Positions 26,244-34,440 of a DNA stretch of 64,000 nt are shown piece by piece. A model generated the notes under the pieces. It made no database searches and had not been told where the DNA came from. It worked only from the letters and a program-made list of their open reading frames with translations. The stretch is from Tateyamaria omphalii. GTDB lineage: Bacteria > Pseudomonadota > Alphaproteobacteria > Rhodobacterales > Rhodobacteraceae. Where the stretch lies: the NCBI RefSeq assembly GCF_019802125.1, contig NZ_JAHVHT010000001.1, positions 186,001 to 250,000 of the forward strand, in the 5' to 3' direction. Every line of letters begins with the position of its first letter. The stretch's first letter is position 1. The position numbers were made by a program, and so were the translations under genes.

Positions 26244-28149
26244 CGTCCCCTTGTCCTTCGGCGTTGTCCTCGGTTGCCGCTTCTGTATCGCCGTTTCCGG
26301 CGAGGGATTCCAGCGTTGTTTCGCGTTCCGGTGCGGAAGGGGTGGGTCGGATCAGCTTGAACTCGATGCGGCGGTTGGCTTCGCGGCCTTCCTCCGTGTC
26401 GTTGTCGGCGATGGGGTCAACCTCGCCATAGCCCTTGGCGGAATAGGTCGATGTGAGCACCCGGCGCGCGCGCAATTCGTTCAGCACCGACTGCGCCCGT
26501 GCCTGGCTCAGGTTCAGGTTCATCTCTTCGCGGCCCTGGCTGTCGGTGTGCCCCTGGATCTCGAGCCGGATGTCGCCGCATTGGCGCAGCACTTCGGCGA
26601 TGTCGTCCATGGTTCCGAGCGCGCTTGCATCGATTGTGGCGTTGCCCGGCTCGAAGGTGATCTTCGAGGCCGACAGGATCTCTGCGATCTCGGACTCGCA
26701 CTCGTCCGGGGTCGGCAGGGCGGCGACCGGGTCCAGCTTTTCCTGGTATGTGACGCGGATGTCGAACTCCTCTGCCTCGCCCAGTTTGGAGGCGAGAAGC
26801 GTCGCGATGTTCGTGCTTGCCTTGGGGTTCCCGGTGTTGCCGGACACGGTCAGCGTGTCGGGCGTGACCGTCACCGCGCCGTTGGACAGCTGCGCCAGCG
26901 ATTCGAGCCCGGTCAGCACCCGCACTGGCCAGTTGGCGGGCAGGTCATCCACGATCCGCGTCGCGGTATAGACGCTGTCGGTGCCGAAGGCCGCCTGTGC
27001 ATAGCTGTCGACCAGCGAGCGCAGGTTTTCGTCCGAGATGCGGCCGCGCAGTTGCACGAGGCCTTCGGGGCTGAGCGTGGCCACGAATTCCGGCGGTCCC
27101 TGGTTGGGGTCCACCGTTTCGGGCAGCTTGGCGTAGAGTGCAAAGACCGGGGGCAGGGCGTTTTCCAGTTCTCCGACGACCCGGTCGAAATCGGCCTGCG
27201 GCGTGCCTTCGGCGGCGATCAGGGTGATGTCGGCATCCGAGAAGGTGACCGCCCCTGCGCCAAGCGTGTTCAGCGCGCCGATGGCCTGTTCGACGGCCAG
27301 GCTCCATTTCGGGCTCGGGACACCCATGCCGACCGTGCAGGTGCCGGACCCGGTGAGGCCCGCCGCCATGGCGGCGCTCACGATCCGTGTGCGGGCCGCT
27401 TCGGTGTCAGCCGAGCAGGCGTCAAACCGTGTGCCTGCTGCGTCCTTTACAAGCCGCAGGGTAAAGGGAGTGATGACCGGGCGTGGTGCTGCAATGTCGA
27501 GTGCCACGCGCAAGCCCGGCGGGGCGGCCCGGTTCAATTGCGTTTCGAGATTGGTTTTCTCTTCTGCGCTGTCGGTGATGGCGCGGATCGAGACGCGGCC
27601 CGCCTCGACCGACACCTTTGCGCGCGGCAACCGCTCCATCGCGGCCAGAGAGAAGCCGAGGGCATCATTCCATCCATCCGGTGCCGGATAGTCGGCCACT
27701 TCGATCAGGTCCGTGACGGGCGTATCGCCCGCAATCGCGGTGATGCGGTCGATGACGGCGGCGCGGTCCGTGGCAGCCGGGATCAGTCCGATGATCGACA
27801 GGCCTGCATCGTTGCGGAGCAGTTCGGCTGAAAAGCGGGGCGGGGCGATTGCGGCGGCGGCTTCGACCTGCATGTCGTCGATGACACGTGCCGCGTCGAC
27901 CACGCGCCCTGCTGTGGAGATGGCTGCGAAGCGCACCGCTTCGGTCGGGGCGATGCCTGCCAGTGTGACCTGCAGGCCGTCGGCCTCAACCTCGGCCCAG
28001 GTCATCCCCTCGTCATCCAGCGCGTCGCGTACACCGATTTCCGAGCTTTCTTCGATCATCTGCACGGACAGGTTTGCCGTCACCAGTGCCAGTATCGCGG
28101 CGACTGAAAACGTCGCGACGATGATCAGAAGGGACGACAATCGCATCAT
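26230..28149 (-). CDS. OmpA-family protein with large N-terminal BON-like region
   Basis: A 639-residue protein. An N-terminal hydrophobic segment (residues 4-26) anchors it or serves as a signal. Then come several repeated alpha/beta segments of about 70-80 residues resembling BON domains. From about residue 500 there is a peptidoglycan-binding OmpA C-terminal domain (ITFEPGNATIDAS, LEIQGHTDSQGREEMNLNLS, AKGYGEVDPIADNDTEEGREANRRIEFKL). The acidic tail is low complexity. Likely role: attaching envelope to peptidoglycan. It lies downstream of ubiA, 64 bases apart. Confidence 0.86.
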   Translation of the reverse strand: MMRLSSLLIIVATFSVAAILALVTANLSVQMIEESSEIGVRDALDDEGMTWAEVEADGLQVTLAGIAPTEAVRFAAISTAGRVVDAARVIDDMQVEAAAAIAPPRFSAELLRNDAGLSIIGLIPAATDRAAVIDRITAIAGDTPVTDLIEVADYPAPDGWNDALGFSLAAMERLPRAKVSVEAGRVSIRAITDSAEEKTNLETQLNRAAPPGLRVALDIAAPRPVITPFTLRLVKDAAGTRFDACSADTEAARTRIVSAAMAAGLTGSGTCTVGMGVPSPKWSLAVEQAIGALNTLGAGAVTFSDADITLIAAEGTPQADFDRVVGELENALPPVFALYAKLPETVDPNQGPPEFVATLSPEGLVQLRGRISDENLRSLVDSYAQAAFGTDSVYTATRIVDDLPANWPVRVLTGLESLAQLSNGAVTVTPDTLTVSGNTGNPKASTNIATLLASKLGEAEEFDIRVTYQEKLDPVAALPTPDECESEIAEILSASKITFEPGNATIDASALGTMDDIAEVLRQCGDIRLEIQGHTDSQGREEMNLNLSQARAQSVLNELRARRVLTSTYSAKGYGEVDPIADNDTEEGREANRRIEFKLIRPTPSAPERETTLESLAGNGDTEAATEDNAEGQGDDEQN

Positions 28150-28213
28150 CAGCAGAACCTTGCTTGGATCCAGAGTGGGCCTACGGTCTACGCCGCTTGG
28201 GCGCAGGGTTCAA

Positions 28214-29176
28214 TCATACGAGCAGTGCGGCGCAGAAAAACACCAGCGGGATCGCGCCGGTGTCGCGGTTGGCGCGGAAGAGTTGCAGGCATTTGGCGGG
28301 GTCCTCGATGTCGAGCCCGCGCAACTGCCAGGCCATGTGCCAGCCCATGGCCCAGGGGCCACCAAGGGCGATGACGAGGGCCAGCACGTTGGCGTCGTCG
28401 ATGGCGGCAAAGATCACCGCGATGCCCATCAGCCCCACGGTGGCCATCAGGAAGCGGCGCAACCATTGCGGGGTTTGGGTGCCGAACAGGCGGGCGGTGG
28501 ATTTGACGCCGATCAGGGCGTCGTCTTCGGTGTCCTGGTGGGCATAGATTGTGTCGTAGAACAGCGTCCATGCGATGCCTGCGAGGTAGAGTACCACGGC
28601 GGGCGCTTCGAGTTGGCCTGTGTGCGCCGTCCAGGCCAGCAGCGCGCCCCAGTTGAAGGCGAGGCCGAGGAACACTTGCGGCCACCATGTGAACCGTTTC
28701 GCGAAGGGGTAGATGGCCACGGGCAGCAGGGCGAGGATGCCCAGCAGGATCGCGGCGCTGTTGAAGGTGAGCAGGATGGCGAAGGCGATCAGCGCTTGCA
28801 GGCACATCCAGATCACGGCACCGCGCACGGTCACCTGACCCGAAGGGATGGGGCGCGAGCGGGTGCGTTCCACCTGCCCGTCGAAGTCGCGGTCGGTGAT
28901 GTCGTTCCATGTGCAGCCCGCCCCGCGCATCAGCCAGGCGCCTGCGGCACAGCCGATGGCGATCCACGCATCCTCCCAACGTGGCGACTGGTCGTGCAGC
29001 ATGGCGAGCGTCAGTCCCCACCAGCAGGGCAAGAGCAAAAGCCACGTGCCGATGGGCCGATCCGCGCGGCTTAGCCGAAGATACGGGCGCGTCCACTCGG
29101 GCGCCAGCGTGTCGACCCAGTTGCCGCTTACGGCATCGGCGACCTGACCCTCTGGTGATGGCTGCGAGTTGGTCAT
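28214..29176 (-). CDS. ubiA: 4-hydroxybenzoate polyprenyltransferase
   Basis: A 320-residue inner-membrane prenyltransferase of ubiquinone synthesis. The first Asp-rich motif (NDITDRDFDGQVERTRSRPI, here with D at NDITDRD) and the second (YAHQDTEDDALIGVKSTARL) bind the prenyl diphosphate through Mg2+; nine helices are predicted. The ATG at 29176 abuts the first possible rsmE start on the other strand, leaving essentially no intergenic promoter space. Confidence 0.94.
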   Translation of the reverse strand: MTNSQPSPEGQVADAVSGNWVDTLAPEWTRPYLRLSRADRPIGTWLLLLPCWWGLTLAMLHDQSPRWEDAWIAIGCAAGAWLMRGAGCTWNDITDRDFDGQVERTRSRPIPSGQVTVRGAVIWMCLQALIAFAILLTFNSAAILLGILALLPVAIYPFAKRFTWWPQVFLGLAFNWGALLAWTAHTGQLEAPAVVLYLAGIAWTLFYDTIYAHQDTEDDALIGVKSTARLFGTQTPQWLRRFLMATVGLMGIAVIFAAIDDANVLALVIALGGPWAMGWHMAWQLRGLDIEDPAKCLQLFRANRDTGAIPLVFFCAALLV

Positions 29177-29188
29177 ATGTGTGGGCCC

Positions 29189-29914
29189 ATGAGTGACGCG
29201 AAGATACGGCTCTATGTAGAGCAGCCCTTGGGGCAGGGGCAATCGGTTCCGCTGTCGCGGGAGCAGGCGCATTATCTCTTTGGCGTGATGCGCTTGTCTG
29301 TGGGGGCGGCGGTGCTGCTTTTCAATGGCACGGATGGTGAATGGCGGGCCGAGGTGGTCGAGGCGGGTAAGCGGGGCGGGACGCTAACCTGCGAGGCGCA
29401 GACGCGACCGCTTCAGATGCCACCCGACCTTTGGTTGCTGTTTGCACCCATTAAGAAGGCGCGCACGGATTTCATCGTGGAGAAGGCGGCGGAGATGGGC
29501 GCGCGGCGTATTGTGCCGGTGCAGAGCGAGTTCACCAACGCGGGCCGTATTCAGCGCGACCGGTTGCAGGCCCATGCGGTTGAAGCAGCGGAACAATGTG
29601 GCGGGACCTATGTGCCCGAGGTGACCGAGATGCAGCGGCTGGATCGGGTGTTGGCTGATCTGGGTGACCGGCATCTGATGTTCTGTGACGAGGCATTGGC
29701 AGGGGCGGAGGACACCTCCGCCTTACCTGACATCTCCGGCCCCTGGGCGATCCTGATCGGGCCGGAGGGTGGTTTTTCGGAGAAAGAGCGTGCCCGGTTA
29801 CACAGGATGGAGACGGCCCATGCCGTTCAGCTTGGCCCGCGTATTTTGCGCGCCGACACGGCGGCGGTGGCGGCGCTGACGGTCTGGCAGCAGCGTTTGG
29901 GAGACTGGCGGTGA
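29189..29914 (+). CDS. rsmE: 16S rRNA (uracil-1498-N3)-methyltransferase RsmE
   Basis: A 241-residue SPOUT methyltransferase. The N-terminal PUA-like part (HYLFGVMRLSVGAAVLLFNG) is followed by the knotted SAM domain with VQSEFTNAGRI, AAEQCGGTYVPEV, the signature LIGPEGGFSEKERA and RILRADTAAVAALT. The ATG at 29189 is used; an in-frame ATG at 29177 directly abuts the ubiA start codon on the opposite strand. No strong Shine-Dalgarno is visible for either. Confidence 0.94.
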   Translation: MSDAKIRLYVEQPLGQGQSVPLSREQAHYLFGVMRLSVGAAVLLFNGTDGEWRAEVVEAGKRGGTLTCEAQTRPLQMPPDLWLLFAPIKKARTDFIVEKAAEMGARRIVPVQSEFTNAGRIQRDRLQAHAVEAAEQCGGTYVPEVTEMQRLDRVLADLGDRHLMFCDEALAGAEDTSALPDISGPWAILIGPEGGFSEKERARLHRMETAHAVQLGPRILRADTAAVAALTVWQQRLGDWR

Positions 29915-29956
29915 AGATCCGGGGTGCAACTTCTTCGACTGGCGCGGTCACGTAAG

Positions 29957-30856
29957 ATGGCGTTCGGCGTCTTCATGCACCGCAGCGACTCCATTTACGA
30001 TGATGTTCCCGCAGTTCAGTACCAATTCCCGAAACAGTATTTGGGCCGCGCGCGCCAGTGTGAGGGAAATTGGATTGTTTATCTCGAACCCAGTAAAGTC
30101 AGAAATACGCGAGGCTATTTTGCTGTTGCGCGGGTCGCCGAAATTGTTGCCGACCCTAAGAACAGCGACATGTTCCTGGCGTTGATCGAACCGAACACGT
30201 ATTTGGATTTTGGCGATCCTGTGCCGTACCGCGATTTTGACGGATATGTCGAGCAAGGTGTTTTGAATTCGCATGGGCGTCTGTCAGGGCGTGCGCAAGC
30301 GGCGGTGCGCACTTTGGATCCACGGGACTTCCACCGAATTATTCAGCGTGGTCTTGGCACCGACACACCCATTTTGCCGCGTACAGATACGTCATACGTG
30401 TCTGATGGCATGAATGATGCGGCTGCTTTGTTCGAACATCTTGGGGAAAGGCGGACCGTTGAACAGCGCTTGACCAGAGCGGTCCGGGACCGGAACTTTC
30501 GAAAAGTGGTTCTAAGCGCTTATGCGGAAACCTGCGCCATAACAGGCCTTCGGCTGATCAATGGCGGCGGTCGAGCAGAAGCTGAGGCCGCGCACATCAA
30601 ACCGGTGGCTGCGAGCGGGCCGGACATCGTAACCAACGGTATTGCACTATCTGGTACAGTGCATTGGATGTTTGACAGGGGATTGATCGGTTTGTCGGGT
30701 AATCTCGACATCTTGATTTCACGGCAGGCCAACGACCAGGACGCGATTGGCAAGCTAATCAACCCGACAGGCACGCTTCTGCAGCCAAGACACAAAGCCT
30801 ATGCGCCGCATCCGGCGTTCACTAGCTGGCACCGCGAACACGTTTTCAAAAAGTGA
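29957..30856 (+). CDS. HNH endonuclease, possible modified-base reader fusion
   Basis: A 299-residue protein. The C-terminal third is an HNH_2-type nuclease: CAITGLRLINGGGRAEAEAAH with HIKPVAASGPD, NGIALSGTVHWMFDRGLI and a final WHREHVF. The N-terminal half (QFPKQYLGRARQCEGNWIVY, GYFAVARVAEIVADP, residues 22-70) has the W/Y-G-ARV pattern of PUA-like (EVE/ASCH/SRA) readers, which is my inference. Such fusions can act as modification-dependent restriction enzymes. It stands alone 42 bases after rsmE, without a methyltransferase partner nearby. Confidence 0.8.
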   Translation: MAFGVFMHRSDSIYDDVPAVQYQFPKQYLGRARQCEGNWIVYLEPSKVRNTRGYFAVARVAEIVADPKNSDMFLALIEPNTYLDFGDPVPYRDFDGYVEQGVLNSHGRLSGRAQAAVRTLDPRDFHRIIQRGLGTDTPILPRTDTSYVSDGMNDAAALFEHLGERRTVEQRLTRAVRDRNFRKVVLSAYAETCAITGLRLINGGGRAEAEAAHIKPVAASGPDIVTNGIALSGTVHWMFDRGLIGLSGNLDILISRQANDQDAIGKLINPTGTLLQPRHKAYAPHPAFTSWHREHVFKK

Positions 30857-30872
30857 TGGAGCACTTGTCCGC

Positions 30873-31409
30873 ATGACCTTCTTCCGCCCCGAGGCCAAGG
30901 CCGCCCTTTGGCGCTGGCGCGAAGTGCTGGCCGGTATCGCCCTTGCCATCCTCGCCCTGTGGTGGCTGGCGCAGGCGCGCGGTGTGCTGGGCTACATCGC
31001 GCCGGTCATGCTGGTCGGTGCGGGTGCGCTGATCATGGTCGGTTTGCAACGCGGGCGCTTTCGTGGCGCGGGCGGGGGGCTTGGCACCGTGCAGGTGAAC
31101 GAGGGCGAGGTGATCTATTTCGGGCCGTTGACCGGAGGGTCGGTGTCCATGCGTGAAGTGCAGCGCGTGATCCTCGACGGTGCGCAAAGCCCGGCACACT
31201 GGCGGCTCGACCAACCGCAGGGGCCGCCCCTGATGATCCCGGTGGATGCCGATGGGGCCGATGCGCTTTTTGACGCCTTTGCCGCGCTGCCGGGGCTCAA
31301 GACCGAACGGATGCTGGCAAAACTGAACGCGGGTGCCGACACGCCCGTCCTGATCTGGGAGCGCAGCGCGCCGACGCTTGCCCAGATGGAGCCACAGGGA
31401 CGCGCATAA
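30873..31409 (+). CDS. Membrane protein of unknown function
   Basis: A 178-residue protein with two N-terminal helices (residues about 16-36 and 40-58) and a soluble C-terminal part of about 115 residues (from GGGLGTVQVNEGEVIYFGPLTGG) with beta-rich, PH-like character: the VSMREVQRVILDG segment resembles bacterial PH-type domains. Start 30873 is the first ATG that leaves the helices intact. It sits between the HNH gene and gshA. Function unknown. Confidence 0.72.
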   Translation: MTFFRPEAKAALWRWREVLAGIALAILALWWLAQARGVLGYIAPVMLVGAGALIMVGLQRGRFRGAGGGLGTVQVNEGEVIYFGPLTGGSVSMREVQRVILDGAQSPAHWRLDQPQGPPLMIPVDADGADALFDAFAALPGLKTERMLAKLNAGADTPVLIWERSAPTLAQMEPQGRA

Positions 31410-31517
31410 ATGCGCACATCACCGTGACCTTGCGCACGACGCCTGCGCATTGACACCCCCGCCAATTCGCACCAAGGCTTGCATCTCTGACAGCACGGCA
31501 ACAAGCGGAGCGCGCCC

Positions 31518-32888
31518 ATGTCCATCCCCCAATCCGGCGGCGGGCCCATCGAACATCACGAGCAACTGGCGCAGTACCTCGCAGATGGCTGCAAGCCCAA
31601 GGAAGACTGGCGCATCGGCACCGAACACGAGAAGTTCGGGTATTGCCGCGACACGCTTAAACCCTTGCCCTATGAGGGCGACCGCTCGATTGAGGCTGTC
31701 CTGAGCGCCCTGCGCGATCGGCACAACTGGTCCGAGGTGCGCGAAGCCGGCAAGTTGATCGGGTTGGAGAAGGACGGCGCGAATGTCTCGCTTGAACCCG
31801 GCGGGGCGCTTGAGCTGTCGGGCGCACCGCTCGAAACGATCCACGAGACCTGCGATGAGGTGAACCAACACTTGCGCGAGGTCATGGACATCGCGGACGA
31901 GATTGGTGTGGGCTTCATCGGCCTCGGGGCCGCCCCCATCTGGACGCATGAGGAAATGCCCCTGATGCCTAAGGGGCGTTACAAGCTGATGGACGCTTAT
32001 ATGGGCAAGGTCGGCACCATGGGGCGGGCCATGATGCGCCGCACCTGCACCGTGCAGGTCAACCTCGACTTCGGGTCAGAGGCTGACATGGTGCAGAAGA
32101 TGCGCGTTGCCATCGCGCTGCAACCTGTTGCCGTGGCGCTTTTTGCCAATTCGCCTTTCTTCGAGGGCAAGCCGAACGGCCACAAATCCTGGCGCAGCCG
32201 GGTCTGGCGGGATCTGGATCCATCGCGGACCGGCATGGTGCCGTTTGTTTTTGACGAGGGGTTCGGGTTCGAGCGCTGGGTCGAATACGCGCTTGATGTG
32301 CCCATGTACTTCGTCTACCGCGACGGCAAGTACATCGATGCGCTGGGCCAGTCCTTCCGCGACTTCCTGCAGGGCAAGCTGCCCGCGCTGCCGGGTGAGA
32401 CGCCGATGCTCAGCGACTGGGCCGATCACCTGACCACGGCCTTTCCCGAAGCGCGGGTCAAGAAGTTCATCGAAATGCGGGGCGCCGATGGCGGTCCATG
32501 GCGGCGGCTGTGTGCGCTGCCGGCCTTCTGGGTGGGGCTGATGTATGATCAGACCGCGCTTGATGCGGCCTGGGACCTGGTCAAGGGGCTTGATGCCGAA
32601 ACCCGCGAGGGGCTGCGCGTCGCGGCCTCGGTCGACGGGCTGCAAGCCGAAGCGAACGGGATCAGGATGCACGACCTCGCGCGCGAAGCGGTGGCGATCT
32701 CCCAGGCCGGTCTGCAGGCGCGCGCACGGCCCGGCGCAGGCGGCATGATCCCGGACGAAACCCATTTCCTCAACGCGCTGCAGGAAAGTGTCGAGACGGG
32801 CAAGACGCCCGCGGACGAACTGCTGGACCACTATCATGGGGACTGGCAGGGCGACATCAGCCGCGTGTTTGCCGAGTATTCCTACTGA
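31518..32888 (+). CDS. gshA: Glutamate-cysteine ligase
   Basis: A 456-residue enzyme of the GCS2 family (the alphaproteobacterial/plant type), catalysing the first step of glutathione synthesis. Motifs include WRIGTEHEKFGYCRDTL with the Glu that binds metal, LEPGGALELSGAPL, GLGAAPIW, RRTCTVQVNLDFGSE, and FEKRWxx-like region FGFERWVEYALDVPM. Length is normal. It has its own 108-base upstream spacer. A stem-loop with GGTGCGCG arms follows the stop. Confidence 0.95.
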   Translation: MSIPQSGGGPIEHHEQLAQYLADGCKPKEDWRIGTEHEKFGYCRDTLKPLPYEGDRSIEAVLSALRDRHNWSEVREAGKLIGLEKDGANVSLEPGGALELSGAPLETIHETCDEVNQHLREVMDIADEIGVGFIGLGAAPIWTHEEMPLMPKGRYKLMDAYMGKVGTMGRAMMRRTCTVQVNLDFGSEADMVQKMRVAIALQPVAVALFANSPFFEGKPNGHKSWRSRVWRDLDPSRTGMVPFVFDEGFGFERWVEYALDVPMYFVYRDGKYIDALGQSFRDFLQGKLPALPGETPMLSDWADHLTTAFPEARVKKFIEMRGADGGPWRRLCALPAFWVGLMYDQTALDAAWDLVKGLDAETREGLRVAASVDGLQAEANGIRMHDLAREAVAISQAGLQARARPGAGGMIPDETHFLNALQESVETGKTPADELLDHYHGDWQGDISRVFAEYSY

Positions 32889-32891
32889 AAA

Positions 32892-32912
32892 GGTGCGCGA
32901 TGAACGCGCACC
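32892..32912. repeat. GGTGCGCG hairpin behind gshA (REP-like)
   Basis: GGTGCGCG-ATGAA-CGCGCACC is a perfect 8-bp stem four bases after the gshA stop, followed by CTACGG. The phrase GGTGCGyG...CGCGCACCCTAC recurs in Roseobacter-group intergenic regions to my knowledge, and a partial related string (TAGGGTGCGTGC) occurs at 11357-11368. A second dyad, GCGCA/TGCGC, lies just beyond at about 32942-32956. It probably also works as a terminator. Confidence 0.5.
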
Positions 32913-32966
32913 CTACGGCCTTGTTAATCGTTAGGTAGCGGGCGCATTTACTGCGCACCGCACGTG

Positions 32967-33302
32967 TCATGGTTGCGGGGCCGGGTCTGGCAGCAGAGCC
33001 ACCCGCAGGTTGCCCATGGCATGGGTGAACCCGAGGCCAAGGCACAACGCTGCAAAGCCCAAGGCCAACATCAACGCGGCAAAGGGTTCTTTCTGAAGAA
33101 TGGGCAGCACCGACCCGATCAGGATCACACCACCGGTGCCAATGGCGGCAAAGGCAGTGGCAATGGCAGTGGCGGCTGCGCCTGCGCGCGGTTTGCCGTG
33201 GGGACACTCCTGTGCCAGCACGCCGATGCGCAGGATCATTGCGGTCAGGGCAGCCACCGCCCCCAGACCAAGGTTGAAGTACAGAATGCCGATGGTCAGC
33301 AT
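32967..33302 (-). CDS. Small membrane protein, three helices
   Basis: A 111-residue protein starting MLTIGILYFNLGLGAVAAL, with three predicted helices (residues about 3-23, 42-62, 72-92) and a short cysteine-containing loop (QECPHGK). AAGGAGAG upstream decides the ATG at 33302. It is the third gene of a minus-strand set: regulator, 152-residue membrane protein, this one, with 14-26 base gaps. No family recognised. Confidence 0.72.
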   Translation of the reverse strand: MLTIGILYFNLGLGAVAALTAMILRIGVLAQECPHGKPRAGAAATAIATAFAAIGTGGVILIGSVLPILQKEPFAALMLALGFAALCLGLGFTHAMGNLRVALLPDPAPQP

Positions 33303-33316
33303 GGTTTCTCTCCTTT

Positions 33317-33775
33317 TCAGACTTGAGCAAAGTGGGGAAGGACGTTGCGGGATGCGTCGCTGCGTAAGCGGCTGTAAATCCAGCCAAATGCCATGCCCCA
33401 CAATGGGGCCATGATCAGGCTGATGACGCCGAAACCCATCATTTCTGGAATTTCTTGCCGGTTTCCGGTGGCGTTAAAGTAGAGAGCCACCAGTGCAATC
33501 ACCGTGCCTTGGCTGAGGAAGGCAAGGCCGGCAATTTCCATCGCGTCGCCGGACCGGTAGTGCAGGTAGATCAGCAGCACCGGGGTGCCAACGAGCAGGT
33601 AAATCGGTCCGCCAAAGACGATGGCGAAGACCGGAATGAAGAGCGCCCAGAACGTGCAGAGCGCCACGGCAAAGGGGGCCGTGATCAGGGCGATGAAGAA
33701 GGGCAGCGGGTCAATCGCGTAGCGTGCGCGACGCGGTGCCCTTTCGATTTCCATATTTCCGTTCTTTTCTGTCAT
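33317..33775 (-). CDS. Membrane protein, four to five helices
   Basis: A 152-residue integral membrane protein. After a charged N-terminus (EKNGNMEIERAPRRARYAIDP) come helices at about 24-48, 53-72, 80-98 and 113-133. GGAG about nine bases upstream fits the ATG. It lies between a GbsR/MarR-type regulator and a smaller membrane protein in one apparent operon. Function unknown; its context suggests expression controlled by that regulator. Confidence 0.75.
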   Translation of the reverse strand: MTEKNGNMEIERAPRRARYAIDPLPFFIALITAPFAVALCTFWALFIPVFAIVFGGPIYLLVGTPVLLIYLHYRSGDAMEIAGLAFLSQGTVIALVALYFNATGNRQEIPEMMGFGVISLIMAPLWGMAFGWIYSRLRSDASRNVLPHFAQV

Positions 33776-33801
33776 GAGAGAAACTCCGGGGCAAAAAATT
33801 T

Positions 33802-34338
33802 TCAGTCGGGGGCCTTGGCCTTGGGCAGGAACCGCGCGATGCGGGCGCCCATCTTGACCAGTGCCAGTTGCACGGACCGGGGCAGACGGTTCACTTCCGC
33901 GTACCAGTCATCGAACATCTGCATCGTCTCGAGCGTTTCGGCAAAGCGTGCCTTGACGGCCTCGGGCGTGGCGTCTTGGTCCGCCTCGTCCTGCACCTTT
34001 TGCAGGGCTTTCAGGGTCGGCGCATATTCCCGCGCACGGCGGCTTTCGACGACGGTCTGGACCAGTTCGAACATGTCGCGGATCGAATGGAAGTGATCAC
34101 GCCGGTCTCCCAGCTTGCGCGACGACTGCACCAGGCCGAGGCTTTGCAGCTCTTTCAAGCCGTTCGACACGTTGGAACGCGCCAGGTTCAGAAGGTCGCA
34201 GATCTCATCGGCGCTCAGCGGTTCGGGTGAAATATGCAGAAGCGCATGGATCTGCGCGACAGAGCGGTTGGTGCCCCATTTCTGGCCCATCTCACCCCAG
34301 TGCAGGATGAAGTCTTGCATGGATTGGGTCAGGTGCAT
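33802..34338 (-). CDS. GbsR/MarR-type transcriptional regulator
   Basis: A 178-residue regulator with an N-terminal winged helix: the helix-turn-helix is around residues 38-65 (PLSADEICDLLNLARSNVSN) and the wing region around 70-85 (VQSSRKLGDRRDHFHSI). The C-terminal helices form the dimer interface. This is the GbsR family, whose characterised members respond to choline/betaine, but the ligand here is unknown. It is first in a three-gene minus-strand unit and has a palindromic sequence just upstream, likely its own operator. Confidence 0.85.
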   Translation of the reverse strand: MHLTQSMQDFILHWGEMGQKWGTNRSVAQIHALLHISPEPLSADEICDLLNLARSNVSNGLKELQSLGLVQSSRKLGDRRDHFHSIRDMFELVQTVVESRRAREYAPTLKALQKVQDEADQDATPEAVKARFAETLETMQMFDDWYAEVNRLPRSVQLALVKMGARIARFLPKAKAPD

Positions 34339-34358
34339 GTTTCGACTCGGCTCGTAAC

Positions 34359-34374
34359 TTCTATAATGACAGAA
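34359..34374 (-). promoter_or_regulatory. Palindromic operator candidate for the GbsR-type gene
   Basis: TTCTATAATGACAGAA is a 16-base dyad with TTCT/AGAA arms and mirrored inner positions, ending 21 bases before the start codon. A minus-strand TTGACA lies at 34399-34394 with a weak TATTTC at the right spacing (34377-34372), so the dyad would overlap the -10 region, as expected for autorepression. Confidence 0.5.
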
Positions 34375-34440
34375 ATAACAGGCGAGACGAATATGTCAAC
34401 TCTGAACAGCCCCGGCCCGGAACGGTCAGGGCAGTGGCAT

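Noticed and set aside
26149-27831. A 560-codon plus-strand frame
   Set aside because: It is antisense to the OmpA-family gene, with Arg/Gly-rich sequence typical of high-GC mirror frames.
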